A DNA stretch of 41,709 bases from a bacterium 1XD42-1. GTDB lineage: Bacteria > Bacillota > Clostridia > Oscillospirales > Ruminococcaceae. The translations under genes were made by a program, and so were the position numbers. Below are positions 8,115 through 16,121 of the stretch, piece by piece. How positions within the stretch are numbered: the stretch's first letter is position 1; every line of letters begins with the position of its first letter. A model generated the notes under the pieces. That model did no database searches. It saw only the letters and a program-made list of their open reading frames with translations, and was not told the origin of the DNA. The stretch spans positions 1-41,709 of the forward strand of contig RAZJ01000024.1 of assembly GCA_003612625.1 (NCBI GenBank). The letters are read 5' to 3'.

Positions 8115-8149
8115 TTGAAATCCTATTTTCCTCGTTGTATAATAGGTTT
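8115..8149 (+). promoter_or_regulatory. Promoter and likely autoregulatory site of the Rrf2 gene
   Basis: TTGAAA (8115-8120), 17 bp, TATAAT (8138-8143). The half-site ATAGGTTT (8142-8149) overlaps the -10, with CC at 8130-8131 giving the same CC-N13-GG spacing as the other operators. This suggests autorepression. Confidence 0.75.
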
Positions 8150-8174
8150 AATCAGGAAAGGAGTGTTTTCCCCT

Positions 8175-8603
8175 ATGATGATTTCAACCAAAGGGCGTTA
8201 TGCTCTGCGTGTTATGGTAGATCTGGCAGAACATCCTACGGATGCCTATATTCCATTAAAAGAAATTGCCCAGCGGCAGGAGATCTCTGAAAAATATTTA
8301 GAAAGTATTTTAAAAGTCCTGGTACGGAATGGGGTTTTAATCGGGCTGAGGGGAAAAGGCGGCGGTTACCGTTTGACCAAAAGTCCGGAAAAATATACAG
8401 TAGGAGATATTTTAGAAATGATGGAGGAATTAGCTCCGGTTTCCTGCCTGGGAAAAGAAGCCATTCAATGTCCCCGAATGGCAAGCTGCCGGACATTGCC
8501 TATGTGGAAAAAATTAGATGATATGATCCATCACTTTTTTCATGGGATTACTATTGCAGATTTAGCTTTTTCCGCCCAATCCGGCGGGGATTATGTAATA
8601 TAA
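8175..8603 (+). CDS. Rrf2-family transcriptional regulator (IscR/CymR-like)
   Basis: A 142-residue regulator of the Rrf2 family: an N-terminal winged helix (MISTKGRYALRVMVDLAEH, then IAQRQEISEKYLESILKVL recognition helix, wing LRGKGGGYRL at 58-67) and a dimerisation helix. Three cysteines, Cys91, Cys99 and Cys105, sit where IscR has its 2Fe-2S ligands, though spacing is C-x7-C-x5-C rather than C-x5-C-x5-C. CymR of Bacillus instead responds to the CysK/O-acetylserine state. The neighbouring cysK and shared operators point to control of cysteine and methionine synthesis. An open frame reaches 8109, but that lies inside the promoter; AAAGGAG at 8157-8163 serves ATG 8175 (or 8178). Regulator identity is firm; CymR-like versus iron-sulfur sensing is open. 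Confidence 0.88.
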   Translation: MMISTKGRYALRVMVDLAEHPTDAYIPLKEIAQRQEISEKYLESILKVLVRNGVLIGLRGKGGGYRLTKSPEKYTVGDILEMMEELAPVSCLGKEAIQCPRMASCRTLPMWKKLDDMIHHFFHGITIADLAFSAQSGGDYVI

Positions 8604-8637
8604 AAAATAAGGTGCTCTTTCCTTTAGAAAAAGCACC
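8601..8637. terminator. Terminator between the Rrf2 gene and the MATE gene
   Basis: GGTGCT (8611-8616) pairs with AGCACC (8632-8637), extended by A/T pairs. On the minus strand it is followed by TTATTTTTTA, so it mainly ends the MATE transcript; it may also serve the Rrf2 gene. Confidence 0.7.
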
Positions 8638-8649
8638 CTCTTAAAATTT

Positions 8650-10008
8650 TTAAGAAACCGTAATGTCCCGCAGCCACCGGAACCGTAAAATACGTACAGT
8701 AGAAACCATCGTTTTTAATACTTCATCACTTTTCAGAATGAAGAAAACCACCGGAGCAGGCCAGCCCAGCACCAAACCAGTTAAAAAGCCTAATGGTACG
8801 GCTACACCCCACAGAAACGAGGCTTCACAAATAAATACAAAACGGGAATCCCCGCCAGCCCGTAAAACCCCTACCATGCCTACGACAGCAAGGGCCTGGA
8901 AAAATACAATAACGGCACCAACTAAAATAATTTTTTCTAAAATTTCTACCGTTTCCGGCGTAAGGTTTTGATAAAATCGAATCAGGACAGGCCCTAACCC
9001 TAATGTTAAACCTCCTGCTAATATGCCGATCCCCGCGCCTAAAATGTATAAAGTCAAAGCCCGTTGTTTGGCTAATTCATAATTGCCAGTGCCTATGGTA
9101 TTTCCTACGATGGTTAAAGCGGCATTGCCTACCCCGAAAATGAGTACGGTTACTAATTGGTTTAAAACAGTATAAATGCTGTTAGCGGCTACGAAATTTG
9201 TCCCCATCCGCCCAATTACAACGGCTACCATAGAAGCTCCGATTCCCCACATGGCTTCGTTGCCAATAACCGGAACGGATTGTGCGATGTACTTCCGGTA
9301 AAGATCCCGGTTATTGGGCAGCAAATCCTTGAGAGAAAAACGGATCTTTTTTTCTTTGCTCAAAAGGAAAACCATTGTTATGCCAAATTCAAAACACCGT
9401 GACAAGGCAGTCCCTACGGCAGCGCCCCGGATTTCCATGCGGGGTGCTCCAAAATGGCCGAAAATCAACACATAGTTTACACAAGTATTTACAATGAGGG
9501 AAACCAAATATACGATAACAGAAATGTTGACTGTCCCCACAGAACGCAGCATCATAATAGCGGCATTGGCTAAGGCATACAAAGGGTAAGACCATCCCAC
9601 AATCCGCAGATAAGATGCACCTAAAGCAATAGTTTCCGGGTCCGGTGTGAAAATTCCCATAAATTGCTGCGGGAATGCCTGGGAAACCAGAACAAACAAT
9701 AAGGAAATTGCAAAAGTAACTTTAAATGTAATGGCCTGGATACGCCGCATAACAGGCAAATCACCTTTGCCCCAGTATTGGGCTAACAATACATTGGCGC
9801 CGCCTGCAATCCCAAAACAGCAGATCATCAGCATAAACCATAACTGGTTGGCAATGGATGTAGCAGAAAGCTGTATTTCCCCTAACTGCCCAATCATTAA
9901 AGTATCCATCATAGATACCATAACCGTTACCAGGTTCTGTAAAGCGATTGGTATTGCAATCATTAACAGCATTTTGTAAAATTCTTTATCTTTGACAAAT
10001 AATTTCAT
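8650..10008 (-). CDS. MATE-family multidrug/cation efflux transporter
   Basis: A 452-residue integral membrane protein with about 12 hydrophobic helices in two repeats, typical of MATE (NorM/DinF) exporters that use a Na+ or H+ gradient to expel drugs or metabolites. Family marks are IAIPIALQNLVTVMVSMMDTLMIGQLGE near the N-terminus and the matching second-half segment SVPVIGNEAMWGIGASMVAVVIGRMGTNFVAA. The start at 10008 is preceded by GGAAGGGA 5-6 bp upstream; an open frame extends 23 codons further but lacks an RBS and crosses the upstream hairpin. Single gene, separated from the cyclophilin gene by a hairpin. Substrate cannot be predicted. Confidence 0.9.
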   Translation of the reverse strand: MKLFVKDKEFYKMLLMIAIPIALQNLVTVMVSMMDTLMIGQLGEIQLSATSIANQLWFMLMICCFGIAGGANVLLAQYWGKGDLPVMRRIQAITFKVTFAISLLFVLVSQAFPQQFMGIFTPDPETIALGASYLRIVGWSYPLYALANAAIMMLRSVGTVNISVIVYLVSLIVNTCVNYVLIFGHFGAPRMEIRGAAVGTALSRCFEFGITMVFLLSKEKKIRFSLKDLLPNNRDLYRKYIAQSVPVIGNEAMWGIGASMVAVVIGRMGTNFVAANSIYTVLNQLVTVLIFGVGNAALTIVGNTIGTGNYELAKQRALTLYILGAGIGILAGGLTLGLGPVLIRFYQNLTPETVEILEKIILVGAVIVFFQALAVVGMVGVLRAGGDSRFVFICEASFLWGVAVPLGFLTGLVLGWPAPVVFFILKSDEVLKTMVSTVRILRFRWLRDITVS

Positions 10009-10023
10009 ACATATCCCTTCCTT

Positions 10024-10060
10024 CACAGAAAAGAGCCGCCGCGCTCTTGAAAACGCGGCG
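10024..10060 (-). terminator. Hairpin terminator after the cyclophilin gene
   Basis: CGCCGCG (10037-10043) pairs with CGCGGCG (10054-10060); on the minus strand GCTCTTTTC follows. It separates the cyclophilin and MATE genes, with some read-through likely. Confidence 0.5.
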
Positions 10061-10093
10061 ACTTGTAAACAAACCATTCAGAAATGACAGATT

Positions 10094-11161
10094 TTAGGAT
10101 GCCTGGGAAGCTTCAGAAGAACTGGATGTTTCCTCTTTTGGAACGGTTCCAGAAGTTTCTTCCGGTTCCGTAATGATAATTTCTTTTACTAAAACATTAT
10201 CTTTCGGGGCTTCTCCATTTACTTCCACAGAAGCGATTGCATCTACCACATCCATTCCTTCATAAACATAGCCAAAGACTGTATGCAGATTATCTAAATG
10301 AGCTGCGCCTCCAACTTGTTTATAAATATCTTTTGCCGGTTGTAACCGTGTATTATACTCCTCAGGCATCATATTTTGGGATTTTTTTTCCGCTAACTCC
10401 GCATTTAAAATATCCATAGCCTGTTGCAGCCGTGTATCAGATTGCACTGTTTTTTCGGTTAAACCTTCTGCAAAGGGGATCAACCGCTGATAAGCTTCAA
10501 ACGTCTGTCGATTCATATAAATGCTTGGTGTTAAAACATTCCAGCTTTCGTCTGTTAGAGGCGTATTATTTTGGACAATAAAAAATTGACTGCCGTTGGT
10601 ATTGTGCCCAGCATTGGCCATAGAAAGAGCGCCGCGGAAATTATGCAGAATATCATTTACTTCATCCTCAAAAGGTGCTTTCCAAATACTGGTGCCGCCG
10701 GTACCATCCCCTTTGGGATCGCCCCCTTGAATCATAAAGTCTTTCACGATCCGGTGGAATTTGGTATTATTATAATAGCCGTCTTTGGCATGGGTTATGA
10801 AATTTTCTACGGCTTTCGGTGCGAATTGCGGGAAAAGACGGATTTTAATATTTCCCATGGAAGTCACAAGTTCAGCCGTTGGAAGCTTGTCTGGTGCAAA
10901 TTCTCCTGTCCCTTCATAAGCGGCTTGAATGGTGGCAGCTAATTCTTCGTTAGAAAGGGATGCTGCTGGATCAAGCCCGTTAAAAGGTGGAACTTCAGTT
11001 AATTCGCCTTCAGAAGAAGGCTGGGAAGCTTCTTGAGAGGACTCCTCAGAAGGCGCCGGAGAAGCAGAAGAAGCCTGAGAGGAGGAAGAAGATCCACCTG
11101 TTCCACATCCAGCCAGTCCTATGAGCAGCCCTGCAAAAATACCTGCAAAAATACGTTTCAT
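10094..11161 (-). CDS. Cyclophilin-type peptidyl-prolyl isomerase lipoprotein
   Basis: A 355-residue secreted foldase anchored as a lipoprotein. MKRIFAGIFAGLLIGLAGC is a lipoprotein signal with lipobox LAGC (Cys19). A low-complexity Ser/Glu/Ala linker to about residue 60 follows. The cyclophilin domain starts near ELVTSMGNIKIRLFPQFAPKAVENF, with FHRIVKDFMIQGGDPKGDGTGG and NTNGSQFFIVQ, and ends with HTVFGYVYEGMDVVDAI. Between QFFIVQ and HTVFG there is an insert of about 95 residues, mostly helical (TFEAYQRL to MMPEEYN), also known from other clostridial cyclophilins. A short Ser/Thr/Glu tail closes the protein. GAGG lies 8 bp upstream. It probably assists folding of exported proteins at the outer membrane face. 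Confidence 0.92.
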   Translation of the reverse strand: MKRIFAGIFAGLLIGLAGCGTGGSSSSSQASSASPAPSEESSQEASQPSSEGELTEVPPFNGLDPAASLSNEELAATIQAAYEGTGEFAPDKLPTAELVTSMGNIKIRLFPQFAPKAVENFITHAKDGYYNNTKFHRIVKDFMIQGGDPKGDGTGGTSIWKAPFEDEVNDILHNFRGALSMANAGHNTNGSQFFIVQNNTPLTDESWNVLTPSIYMNRQTFEAYQRLIPFAEGLTEKTVQSDTRLQQAMDILNAELAEKKSQNMMPEEYNTRLQPAKDIYKQVGGAAHLDNLHTVFGYVYEGMDVVDAIASVEVNGEAPKDNVLVKEIIITEPEETSGTVPKEETSSSSEASQAS

Positions 11162-11238
11162 TTAGAAAACCTCAGTCATTTTAAAATTTATGTGTTTCCA
11201 ACTGGCCTGTAATCAGGCACAATGGCGAAACAACATAT

Positions 11239-11267
11239 AGTATACCACACAAGCATGGCCAGGACAA
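11239..11267 (-). promoter_or_regulatory. Candidate promoter of the cyclophilin gene
   Basis: On the minus strand TTGTCC (plus 11262-11267), 17 bp, TATACT (plus 11239-11244). The rest of the divergent 316-bp region 11162-11477 holds only a small hairpin (11313-11318/11323-11328) and AT-rich DNA with a TATACT (11417-11422) that may serve the plus-strand operon. Confidence 0.5.
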
Positions 11268-11477
11268 GAAACCGGACTGTTAAATTTTCGTGACGAAAGT
11301 TTCCTGTTCCAGCCATTCCAAAGAATGGAATTCAAATATGTCTTATTAGTATTACTTTTTGTGATTTTTATGAGTTTTTTTGTTAAATAACCATAGATTT
11401 CTATTTTAAAATGTGATATACTTAAAATATAAAATATTTTTTGCAAGACAAAATAAATTTATGGAGTGGAATAAGCC

Positions 11478-12281
11478 ATGTTGATTGTGATTCGCGGTGC
11501 GGGAGATCTTGCTTCCGGCGTTGCTCACCGCTTGATCCGAAGCGGTTTCTCGGTTATTTTAACAGATACGGATAAGCCTACAACAGTACGTTGTACCGTA
11601 GCCTTTTCCCAAGCGATTTATACACATAAGCCTGTTGTATTAGAAGGAGTTACTGGAGAATTAGCTGATTCTCCGGAACAGGCCCTCCTTTTGAACCGGC
11701 AGGGAAAAGCTGCCATATTGGTCGATCCGGAATGTCGTTACCGGGAAACATTAAAGCCTGATGTTTTAGTAGATGCTGTCATTGCAAAACGGAATCTTGG
11801 TACAAAAATAACAGATGCTCCCATCGTTATTGCTTTAGGGCCAGGCTTTACAGCCGGGGAGGACTGCCACGCCATTGTGGAAACAAAGCGTGGCCATACA
11901 TTAGGGACAGTAATCCTCCATGGGAGCGCAATCCCCAATACAGGAATACCAGGCAATGTTGGAGGATATACATCACAACGGCTTTTACGGGCACCTTGCA
12001 GCGGGATTTTTTCGCCTGTGGTTTCCATTGGCGCAATGGTAAAAAAAGGCGATATTACGGCTACTGTGAATGGAATGCCGGTTCTGTCAGAATTAGATGG
12101 TGTCGTAAGGGGCCTGCTGCCAGAAGGAACGCCTGTGTTTCAAGGCATGAAATCCGGTGATGTGGACCCAAGAGGTATCCGGGATTATTGCTTTACCATT
12201 TCTGATAAAGCCCGGGCTATCGGAGGCGGCGTTTTAGAAGCAATCCTTTTACTGCAACATAAGAAAGGCGGGAATTTATGA
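11478..12281 (+). CDS. yqeB: Selenium-dependent molybdenum hydroxylase maturation protein (EF2563/YqeB family)
   Basis: A 267-residue member of the EF2563 family, found with selenium-dependent xanthine dehydrogenase-type enzymes and thought to help install the labile selenium/molybdenum centre. The N-terminus MLIVIRGAGDLASGVAHRLIRSGFSVILTD is a Rossmann-type nucleotide-binding segment. The family-typical IALGPGFTAGEDCHAIVETKRGHTLG lies near residues 117-142, and PGNVGGYTSQRLLRAPCSGIF follows. It overlaps the next gene by ATGA, showing translational coupling. GGAGTGG lies 10-14 bp upstream. No molybdenum hydroxylase subunit is in the window, so its client is elsewhere. The exact biochemical role of the family is unproven. 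Confidence 0.88.
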   Translation: MLIVIRGAGDLASGVAHRLIRSGFSVILTDTDKPTTVRCTVAFSQAIYTHKPVVLEGVTGELADSPEQALLLNRQGKAAILVDPECRYRETLKPDVLVDAVIAKRNLGTKITDAPIVIALGPGFTAGEDCHAIVETKRGHTLGTVILHGSAIPNTGIPGNVGGYTSQRLLRAPCSGIFSPVVSIGAMVKKGDITATVNGMPVLSELDGVVRGLLPEGTPVFQGMKSGDVDPRGIRDYCFTISDKARAIGGGVLEAILLLQHKKGGNL

Positions 12282-13291
12282 AAGAAAAAAATTATTTTTT
12301 CACACAATTAAAAGATACCCTGAAACAAGGCCATTCTATTATGCTAATGACTTCTTTAGGAAGCCGGAAAGGGGCTATGGCTTTTCAAAAAGAAAATACT
12401 TTGATTGTTTCAGATGAAGATCTCCGTCCCCAATGGGAAAAGATTGCTTCTTTAATGCCGCCAGTGATGCCTCAAATTCTGGAAACAGGCAATACGCCTG
12501 TTTTATATGAACGGGTTAGTGCCAGGCCTAAGCTGATCCTTTGCGGCGGAGGCCATGTGGCCCAGTCCACAGCCGTTTTAGGGAAAATGCTGGATTTTGA
12601 AGTAACCGTTATTGATAACCGTCGGGAATTTGCTAATGAAGAACGGTTTCCTGGATGCCGTATTTTATGTATGCCTTATGCCGAAGCCCTGAAACAGATA
12701 AAAAGCGGAAATGACACTTATTTTGTAATTGTAACGCCTGGACATATTGCAGATCAGGAATGTTTGGAATCCATCCTGCAAAAAGATCAGCCTGTGTATA
12801 TTGGAATGATCAGCAGCAGACGGAAAGCAGATTTAACCCGGGAAACCTTAGAACCTGTCTTTGGCACAGAAAAAATTGCGCAAATCCATATGCCCATTGG
12901 CTTGCCTATTGGCGGGTCTTCCCCGGCGGAAATTGCTGTGAGTATTGCTGCCCAGTTAATTCAAACCCGCAGCAATCGGGAAAATGCTTTTAACCAGGAA
13001 GGTTTGGAAGAATTGGCTTCTGGAACCCCTATGATTTTATGTACTGTCATTAAGAAAAATGGTTCGGCCCCACGCGGCGTAGGAACCCGCTTGATGATCG
13101 ATAAAGATGGGAAAACTTATGGGACGATTGGCGGCGGTGCAGCCGAAGCTGCTGTCTTAAATGCCGCACCTAAAGTTTTAGAAAAAGGGGTTGCCCGTTT
13201 TATGGAATTTACCATGCAGAATGATGACATACAAAAAGAGGATATGGTTTGCGGTGGTTCCATTACAGTGCTCATGGAGCCGGTAAATTGA
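12278..13291 (+). CDS. xdhC: XdhC/CoxI-family molybdenum hydroxylase maturation protein
   Basis: A 337-residue protein of the XdhC/CoxI family; XdhC-type proteins insert sulfurated molybdenum cofactor into xanthine dehydrogenase-like enzymes. Residues about 85-215 form the Rossmann XdhC_C domain (KLILCGGGHVAQSTAVLGKMLDFEVTVIDNR, later YIGMISSRRK and HMPIGLPIGGSSPAEIAVSIAAQ). The CoxI/XdhC N-type domain follows at about 240-335 (MILCTVIKKNGSAPRGVGTRLMIDKDG and TIGGGAAEA, then DMVCGGSITVLMEP). The order is reversed relative to E. coli XdhC; fused or permuted versions are common in selenium-dependent hydroxylase clusters. Its ATG overlaps the stop of the yqeB-like gene, and its stop overlaps the next start, so the three genes form one operon. 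Confidence 0.88.
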   Translation: MKEKNYFFTQLKDTLKQGHSIMLMTSLGSRKGAMAFQKENTLIVSDEDLRPQWEKIASLMPPVMPQILETGNTPVLYERVSARPKLILCGGGHVAQSTAVLGKMLDFEVTVIDNRREFANEERFPGCRILCMPYAEALKQIKSGNDTYFVIVTPGHIADQECLESILQKDQPVYIGMISSRRKADLTRETLEPVFGTEKIAQIHMPIGLPIGGSSPAEIAVSIAAQLIQTRSNRENAFNQEGLEELASGTPMILCTVIKKNGSAPRGVGTRLMIDKDGKTYGTIGGGAAEAAVLNAAPKVLEKGVARFMEFTMQNDDIQKEDMVCGGSITVLMEPVN

Positions 13292-13791
13292 CCGGCCCGG
13301 CATTTTCCGGCAGCTTTATTGTTGACCAGAAGCAGTTGGAGCTTCCCTATGGACGCTATGGTTCAGCGGCTGCCGGATGCGGATGGATCGCGGTATATAA
13401 TGCCCTGCAAATATTGGGAATTGATGCGGATATGGAAAAAATCCGGTCCGATATGGAAAAATTACTTTTTTTAGGAGGGTGGAGAGCTACCCCTTTTTAT
13501 GTGCCTGCCCTTTATTTCAGGCATAAAGGCTTTCGGGTCAGGCTGACTGCTAACCGGAGCCAGTTCAGTCGGCAGGCCAGGAAATATCCGGCAGGAATTT
13601 TATTTTATCTTTACCACCAGAAAGGAAAAATATTTCCTTCAGGCCATTTTGCAGCCTTTGCTCCCACATCAGACGGCCAGTGCCATTTTTATAACGATAT
13701 CCCTGGAATGTCTGCTGATATACGGTCTATGAAGCAGTTTTTTGAAGATCGGCCTGCATTTTTTATGGTTTTAACGAGTTTGGAAAGATAA
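13288..13791 (+). CDS. Putative C39/papain-like cysteine peptidase-fold protein
   Basis: The last gene of the molybdenum hydroxylase maturation operon encodes about 167 residues. I do not recognise the exact family. AAAGCGWIAVYNALQILG has the Cys-Gly-x3-Ala-x2-Asn-Ala pattern of C39/papain-like peptidases, and GHFAAFAPTSDGQCHFYNDIPG could supply the His and Asp/Asn of a triad. The most likely start is a TTG at 13288 that overlaps the upstream TGA as TTGA, with GGAG 8 bp before it; another TTG 39 bp earlier also keeps the frame. No signal peptide or membrane helix is seen, so it acts in the cytoplasm. Whether it processes a hydroxylase, or binds something without cleaving it, is unknown. Confidence 0.65.
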   Translation: MTGPAFSGSFIVDQKQLELPYGRYGSAAAGCGWIAVYNALQILGIDADMEKIRSDMEKLLFLGGWRATPFYVPALYFRHKGFRVRLTANRSQFSRQARKYPAGILFYLYHQKGKIFPSGHFAAFAPTSDGQCHFYNDIPGMSADIRSMKQFFEDRPAFFMVLTSLER

Positions 13792-13830
13792 AAAGACAGA
13801 TCTGCGAATAAAATTCAAATTTTAAAAGGT

Positions 13831-13865
13831 GATGTGGTATCTTTTGATGCCACATCAATTATTTT
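13831..13865 (+). terminator. Terminator of the yqeB-xdhC operon
   Basis: An 11-bp stem with one G-T wobble (13831-13841 with 13846-13856, TTTT loop) is followed by AATTATTTTG. The T-tract is modest, but the position fits. Confidence 0.6.
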
Positions 13866-13877
13866 GAGCAGAAACTA

Positions 13878-13906
13878 TTGACATAAATTTTTTATTCCGA
13901 TACACT
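13878..13906 (+). promoter_or_regulatory. Promoter of the C45-family gene
   Basis: TTGACA (13878-13883), 17 bp, TACACT (13901-13906), starting 50 bp before the gene's start codon. Confidence 0.75.
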
Positions 13907-13955
13907 ACGTTTTAAGCTTCCGGAAGAACATAAAAAGTGCAAGGAGAACCAATTT

Positions 13956-14993
13956 ATGTATCATTTTAAATTAACAGGAGATCATTACGGAATGGGAAAA
14001 AATCAGGGGAATCTTTTTCAGAAATATCATATTTCTTTTCCCCTTCAATTAGATGATTTCCAATTGAATCATGGCAGACAAAGTGAAAAAATATTAGAAA
14101 AGTTTTTTCCTGAAGTATGTAAAGAAATAAAAGGTGTCAGTGACACCATAGATATGGATTATTTGCAGTTTGCTTCCTGGATGTTATGTATGGGCTGCTG
14201 TATGTATAATTTAGAAAAGAACATTCCTCGAGAAATCCGGGGCTGCACAGCCTTTGCCTATTCTAAGGAAGGCAGAATCCTATATGGCAGAAACAATGAT
14301 TTGCCACCATATTTACGGGATGGATGTAAAAGTATATTATATACGCCTGATAATGGCAGTCAATTTCTATTGACAACATCTTCTTTTATCAATGGGGAAG
14401 AAGGTTTAAACCAATACGGGCTTGCTGTTGCTATGACCTTTGTAATGACCCGCCTTGAAAAAATACGGCCAGGCCTCAATTCCAGTTTTATTGTCAGATA
14501 TTTGCTTGAAAAAGCCAATCATACAGAACAAGCAATTTCACTGCTTATGGATTTGCCGATCGCTTCTAACTGCAATATTTTGCTTGCAGATAAAAGTGGG
14601 AAAATGATTGTTGCTGAATGTACACCATCTTTGAAAAAAATCAGGAAAGCTGAAAATTTTCATGACGGTAATATCATATGCACAGTCAATAATTTTACTT
14701 CTGATGAAATGAAACAATATGATGATGCAAATGGAAATGATTACGGCGCTGATAAACGATATAAAACGGTTATGGATTGGTTTTCAACCAGCGTCAAAAA
14801 TGATTTTATTGAAACGACAAAACAACTTTTAAAAGGGGAATATGGATTTCTGTGCCAATATGATAATGAGCCAGATTTTGAAACAGTTTGGAGTTCCATA
14901 TTCGATTTGGAAAGCCTTATGATCTATCGTGCAGAAGGCGATCCCAGAAATAAGAATTTTATGAAAGATAACAGACTGCAAAACCAAATTTAA
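13956..14993 (+). CDS. C45-family autoproteolytic acyltransferase/hydrolase
   Basis: A 345-residue protein of peptidase family C45 (Ntn-hydrolase fold), related to acyl-CoA:6-aminopenicillanate acyltransferase. Such proteins cut themselves so that a cysteine becomes the N-terminal nucleophile; Cys97 in IRGCTAFAYSKEGRILYGRNNDLP is that residue. Other family marks are the N-terminal GDHYGMGKNQGNLF, the ITTSSFINGEEGLNQYGLAVAMTF-type segment, and ECTPS and TVNNF in the second half. It has no signal peptide. AAGGAG 9-10 bp upstream supports the start. It is a single gene with its own promoter and terminator. The substrate is unknown; amide-bond acyl transfer or hydrolysis on small molecules, including beta-lactams or acylated amino acids, is the family range. 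Confidence 0.85.
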   Translation: MYHFKLTGDHYGMGKNQGNLFQKYHISFPLQLDDFQLNHGRQSEKILEKFFPEVCKEIKGVSDTIDMDYLQFASWMLCMGCCMYNLEKNIPREIRGCTAFAYSKEGRILYGRNNDLPPYLRDGCKSILYTPDNGSQFLLTTSSFINGEEGLNQYGLAVAMTFVMTRLEKIRPGLNSSFIVRYLLEKANHTEQAISLLMDLPIASNCNILLADKSGKMIVAECTPSLKKIRKAENFHDGNIICTVNNFTSDEMKQYDDANGNDYGADKRYKTVMDWFSTSVKNDFIETTKQLLKGEYGFLCQYDNEPDFETVWSSIFDLESLMIYRAEGDPRNKNFMKDNRLQNQI

Positions 14994-15017
14994 AAATATT
15001 AACCGCACAATGTGAAA

Positions 15018-15050
15018 TGAAACCGGGGCTTCAAAAAAGCCCCGGTTTCA
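15018..15050 (+). terminator. Terminator of the C45-family gene
   Basis: Perfect 14-bp stem (15018-15031 with 15037-15050, loop 5 nt). A long T-tract is missing (TTTCATCC), but stability and placement fit a terminator. Confidence 0.65.
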
Positions 15051-15064
15051 TCCAAACATATCCT

Positions 15065-15097
15065 AGCAAAAAGCCAGAGGAAAAATCCTCTGGCTTT
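15065..15097 (-). terminator. Terminator of the threonine aldolase gene
   Basis: Perfect 12-bp stem (15070-15081 with 15086-15097, AAAA loop) followed on the minus strand by TTTTTGC. The stem includes the stop codon of the gene. Confidence 0.8.
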
Positions 15098-16121
15098 ACA
15101 ATACTTGTTTAAGAAAGTCAACTTCATCCATCGTTGTAGCCCAACTGGAAGCAAATCTAACAACAGTATGGGATTCATCTAATTTTTCCCAGAAGCTAAA
15201 GCCAACTGATTTTTCTAGTTCCTTCATTTTTTCGTTTTCTAACACGATAAAAAGCTGGTTGGTTGAATTTTCAACATAGAAGCGGTATCCTTTTTCGCAG
15301 AATATTTCCCGCATGCGATCTGCCATTTCAATGGCATGGCGGCTGATTTGGAAATATAGGTCATCTGTGAATAAAGCATCAAATTGGACACCTAAAAAAC
15401 GCCCTTTTGCAGCAAGGGCTCCATGCTGCTTCATAATCGTTACAAAATGTTTTGGTGCATTATGATGGGGGAAAACGGCAGCTTCACCACATAAAGCCCC
15501 GACTTTGGCTCCGCCAATATAAAATACATCACACAAAGCAGCTAAATCAGGTAAAGTTACATCAGATTCTGAGTTCATTAAGCCATATCCCAAGCGGGCT
15601 CCGTCTACATATAAGAGCAAGTCATATTGTTTACAAATTTGTGAAATTTCTTTTAGTTCTTCCAGGCTATACAGAGTTCCATATTCTGTGGGATAGGAAA
15701 GATATATCATCCCTGGGAAAACCATATGTTCATGGCTGCTGTCCCCATAGAAGATTTCAAGGTAATTCCGCAAGGTATCCGCCTGTATTTTGCCTTTTTC
15801 CTGCGGGACAGCCAGGACTTTATGTCCAGTAAATTCGATTGCGCCAGCTTCATGAACATTAACATGACCTGTGGTGGCAGCAATTACTCCTTCATAAGGC
15901 TGGAGCATAGCATCGATAATCGTTTGATTTGTCTGTGTCCCGCTGGTGAAAAAATAAATGTCAGCATCGGGGCACCGGCAAAGAGCCCGTATTTTTTCTT
16001 TTGCCCGGCGACAATATGGATCTTCTCCATATCCGGATAGATTTTCCGCATTTGTTTCCAGCAAGAGCTCCAAAATCTTTTCATGAGCGCCTAACACATA
16101 GTCGCTTTCAAAAGATATCAT
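15096..16121 (-). CDS. Low-specificity threonine aldolase-family PLP enzyme
   Basis: A 341-residue PLP enzyme of the threonine aldolase / beta-eliminating lyase family, which splits threonine or allo-threonine into glycine and acetaldehyde. Seen are the N-terminal SFESDYVLGAHEKILELL, the cofactor-stacking and phosphate region FFTSGTQTNQTIID (58-70), TTGHVNVHEAGA (His89 region), the PLP-binding Asp173 in YVDGARLGYG, and the Schiff-base lysine Lys206 in YIGGAKVGAL. Length is standard. AAAGGAGG about 9 bp upstream gives a strong start. It is a single gene with its own terminator. It can supply glycine or degrade threonine; true substrate stereochemistry cannot be read from the sequence. Confidence 0.9.
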   Translation of the reverse strand: MISFESDYVLGAHEKILELLLETNAENLSGYGEDPYCRRAKEKIRALCRCPDADIYFFTSGTQTNQTIIDAMLQPYEGVIAATTGHVNVHEAGAIEFTGHKVLAVPQEKGKIQADTLRNYLEIFYGDSSHEHMVFPGMIYLSYPTEYGTLYSLEELKEISQICKQYDLLLYVDGARLGYGLMNSESDVTLPDLAALCDVFYIGGAKVGALCGEAAVFPHHNAPKHFVTIMKQHGALAAKGRFLGVQFDALFTDDLYFQISRHAIEMADRMREIFCEKGYRFYVENSTNQLFIVLENEKMKELEKSVGFSFWEKLDESHTVVRFASSWATTMDEVDFLKQVL

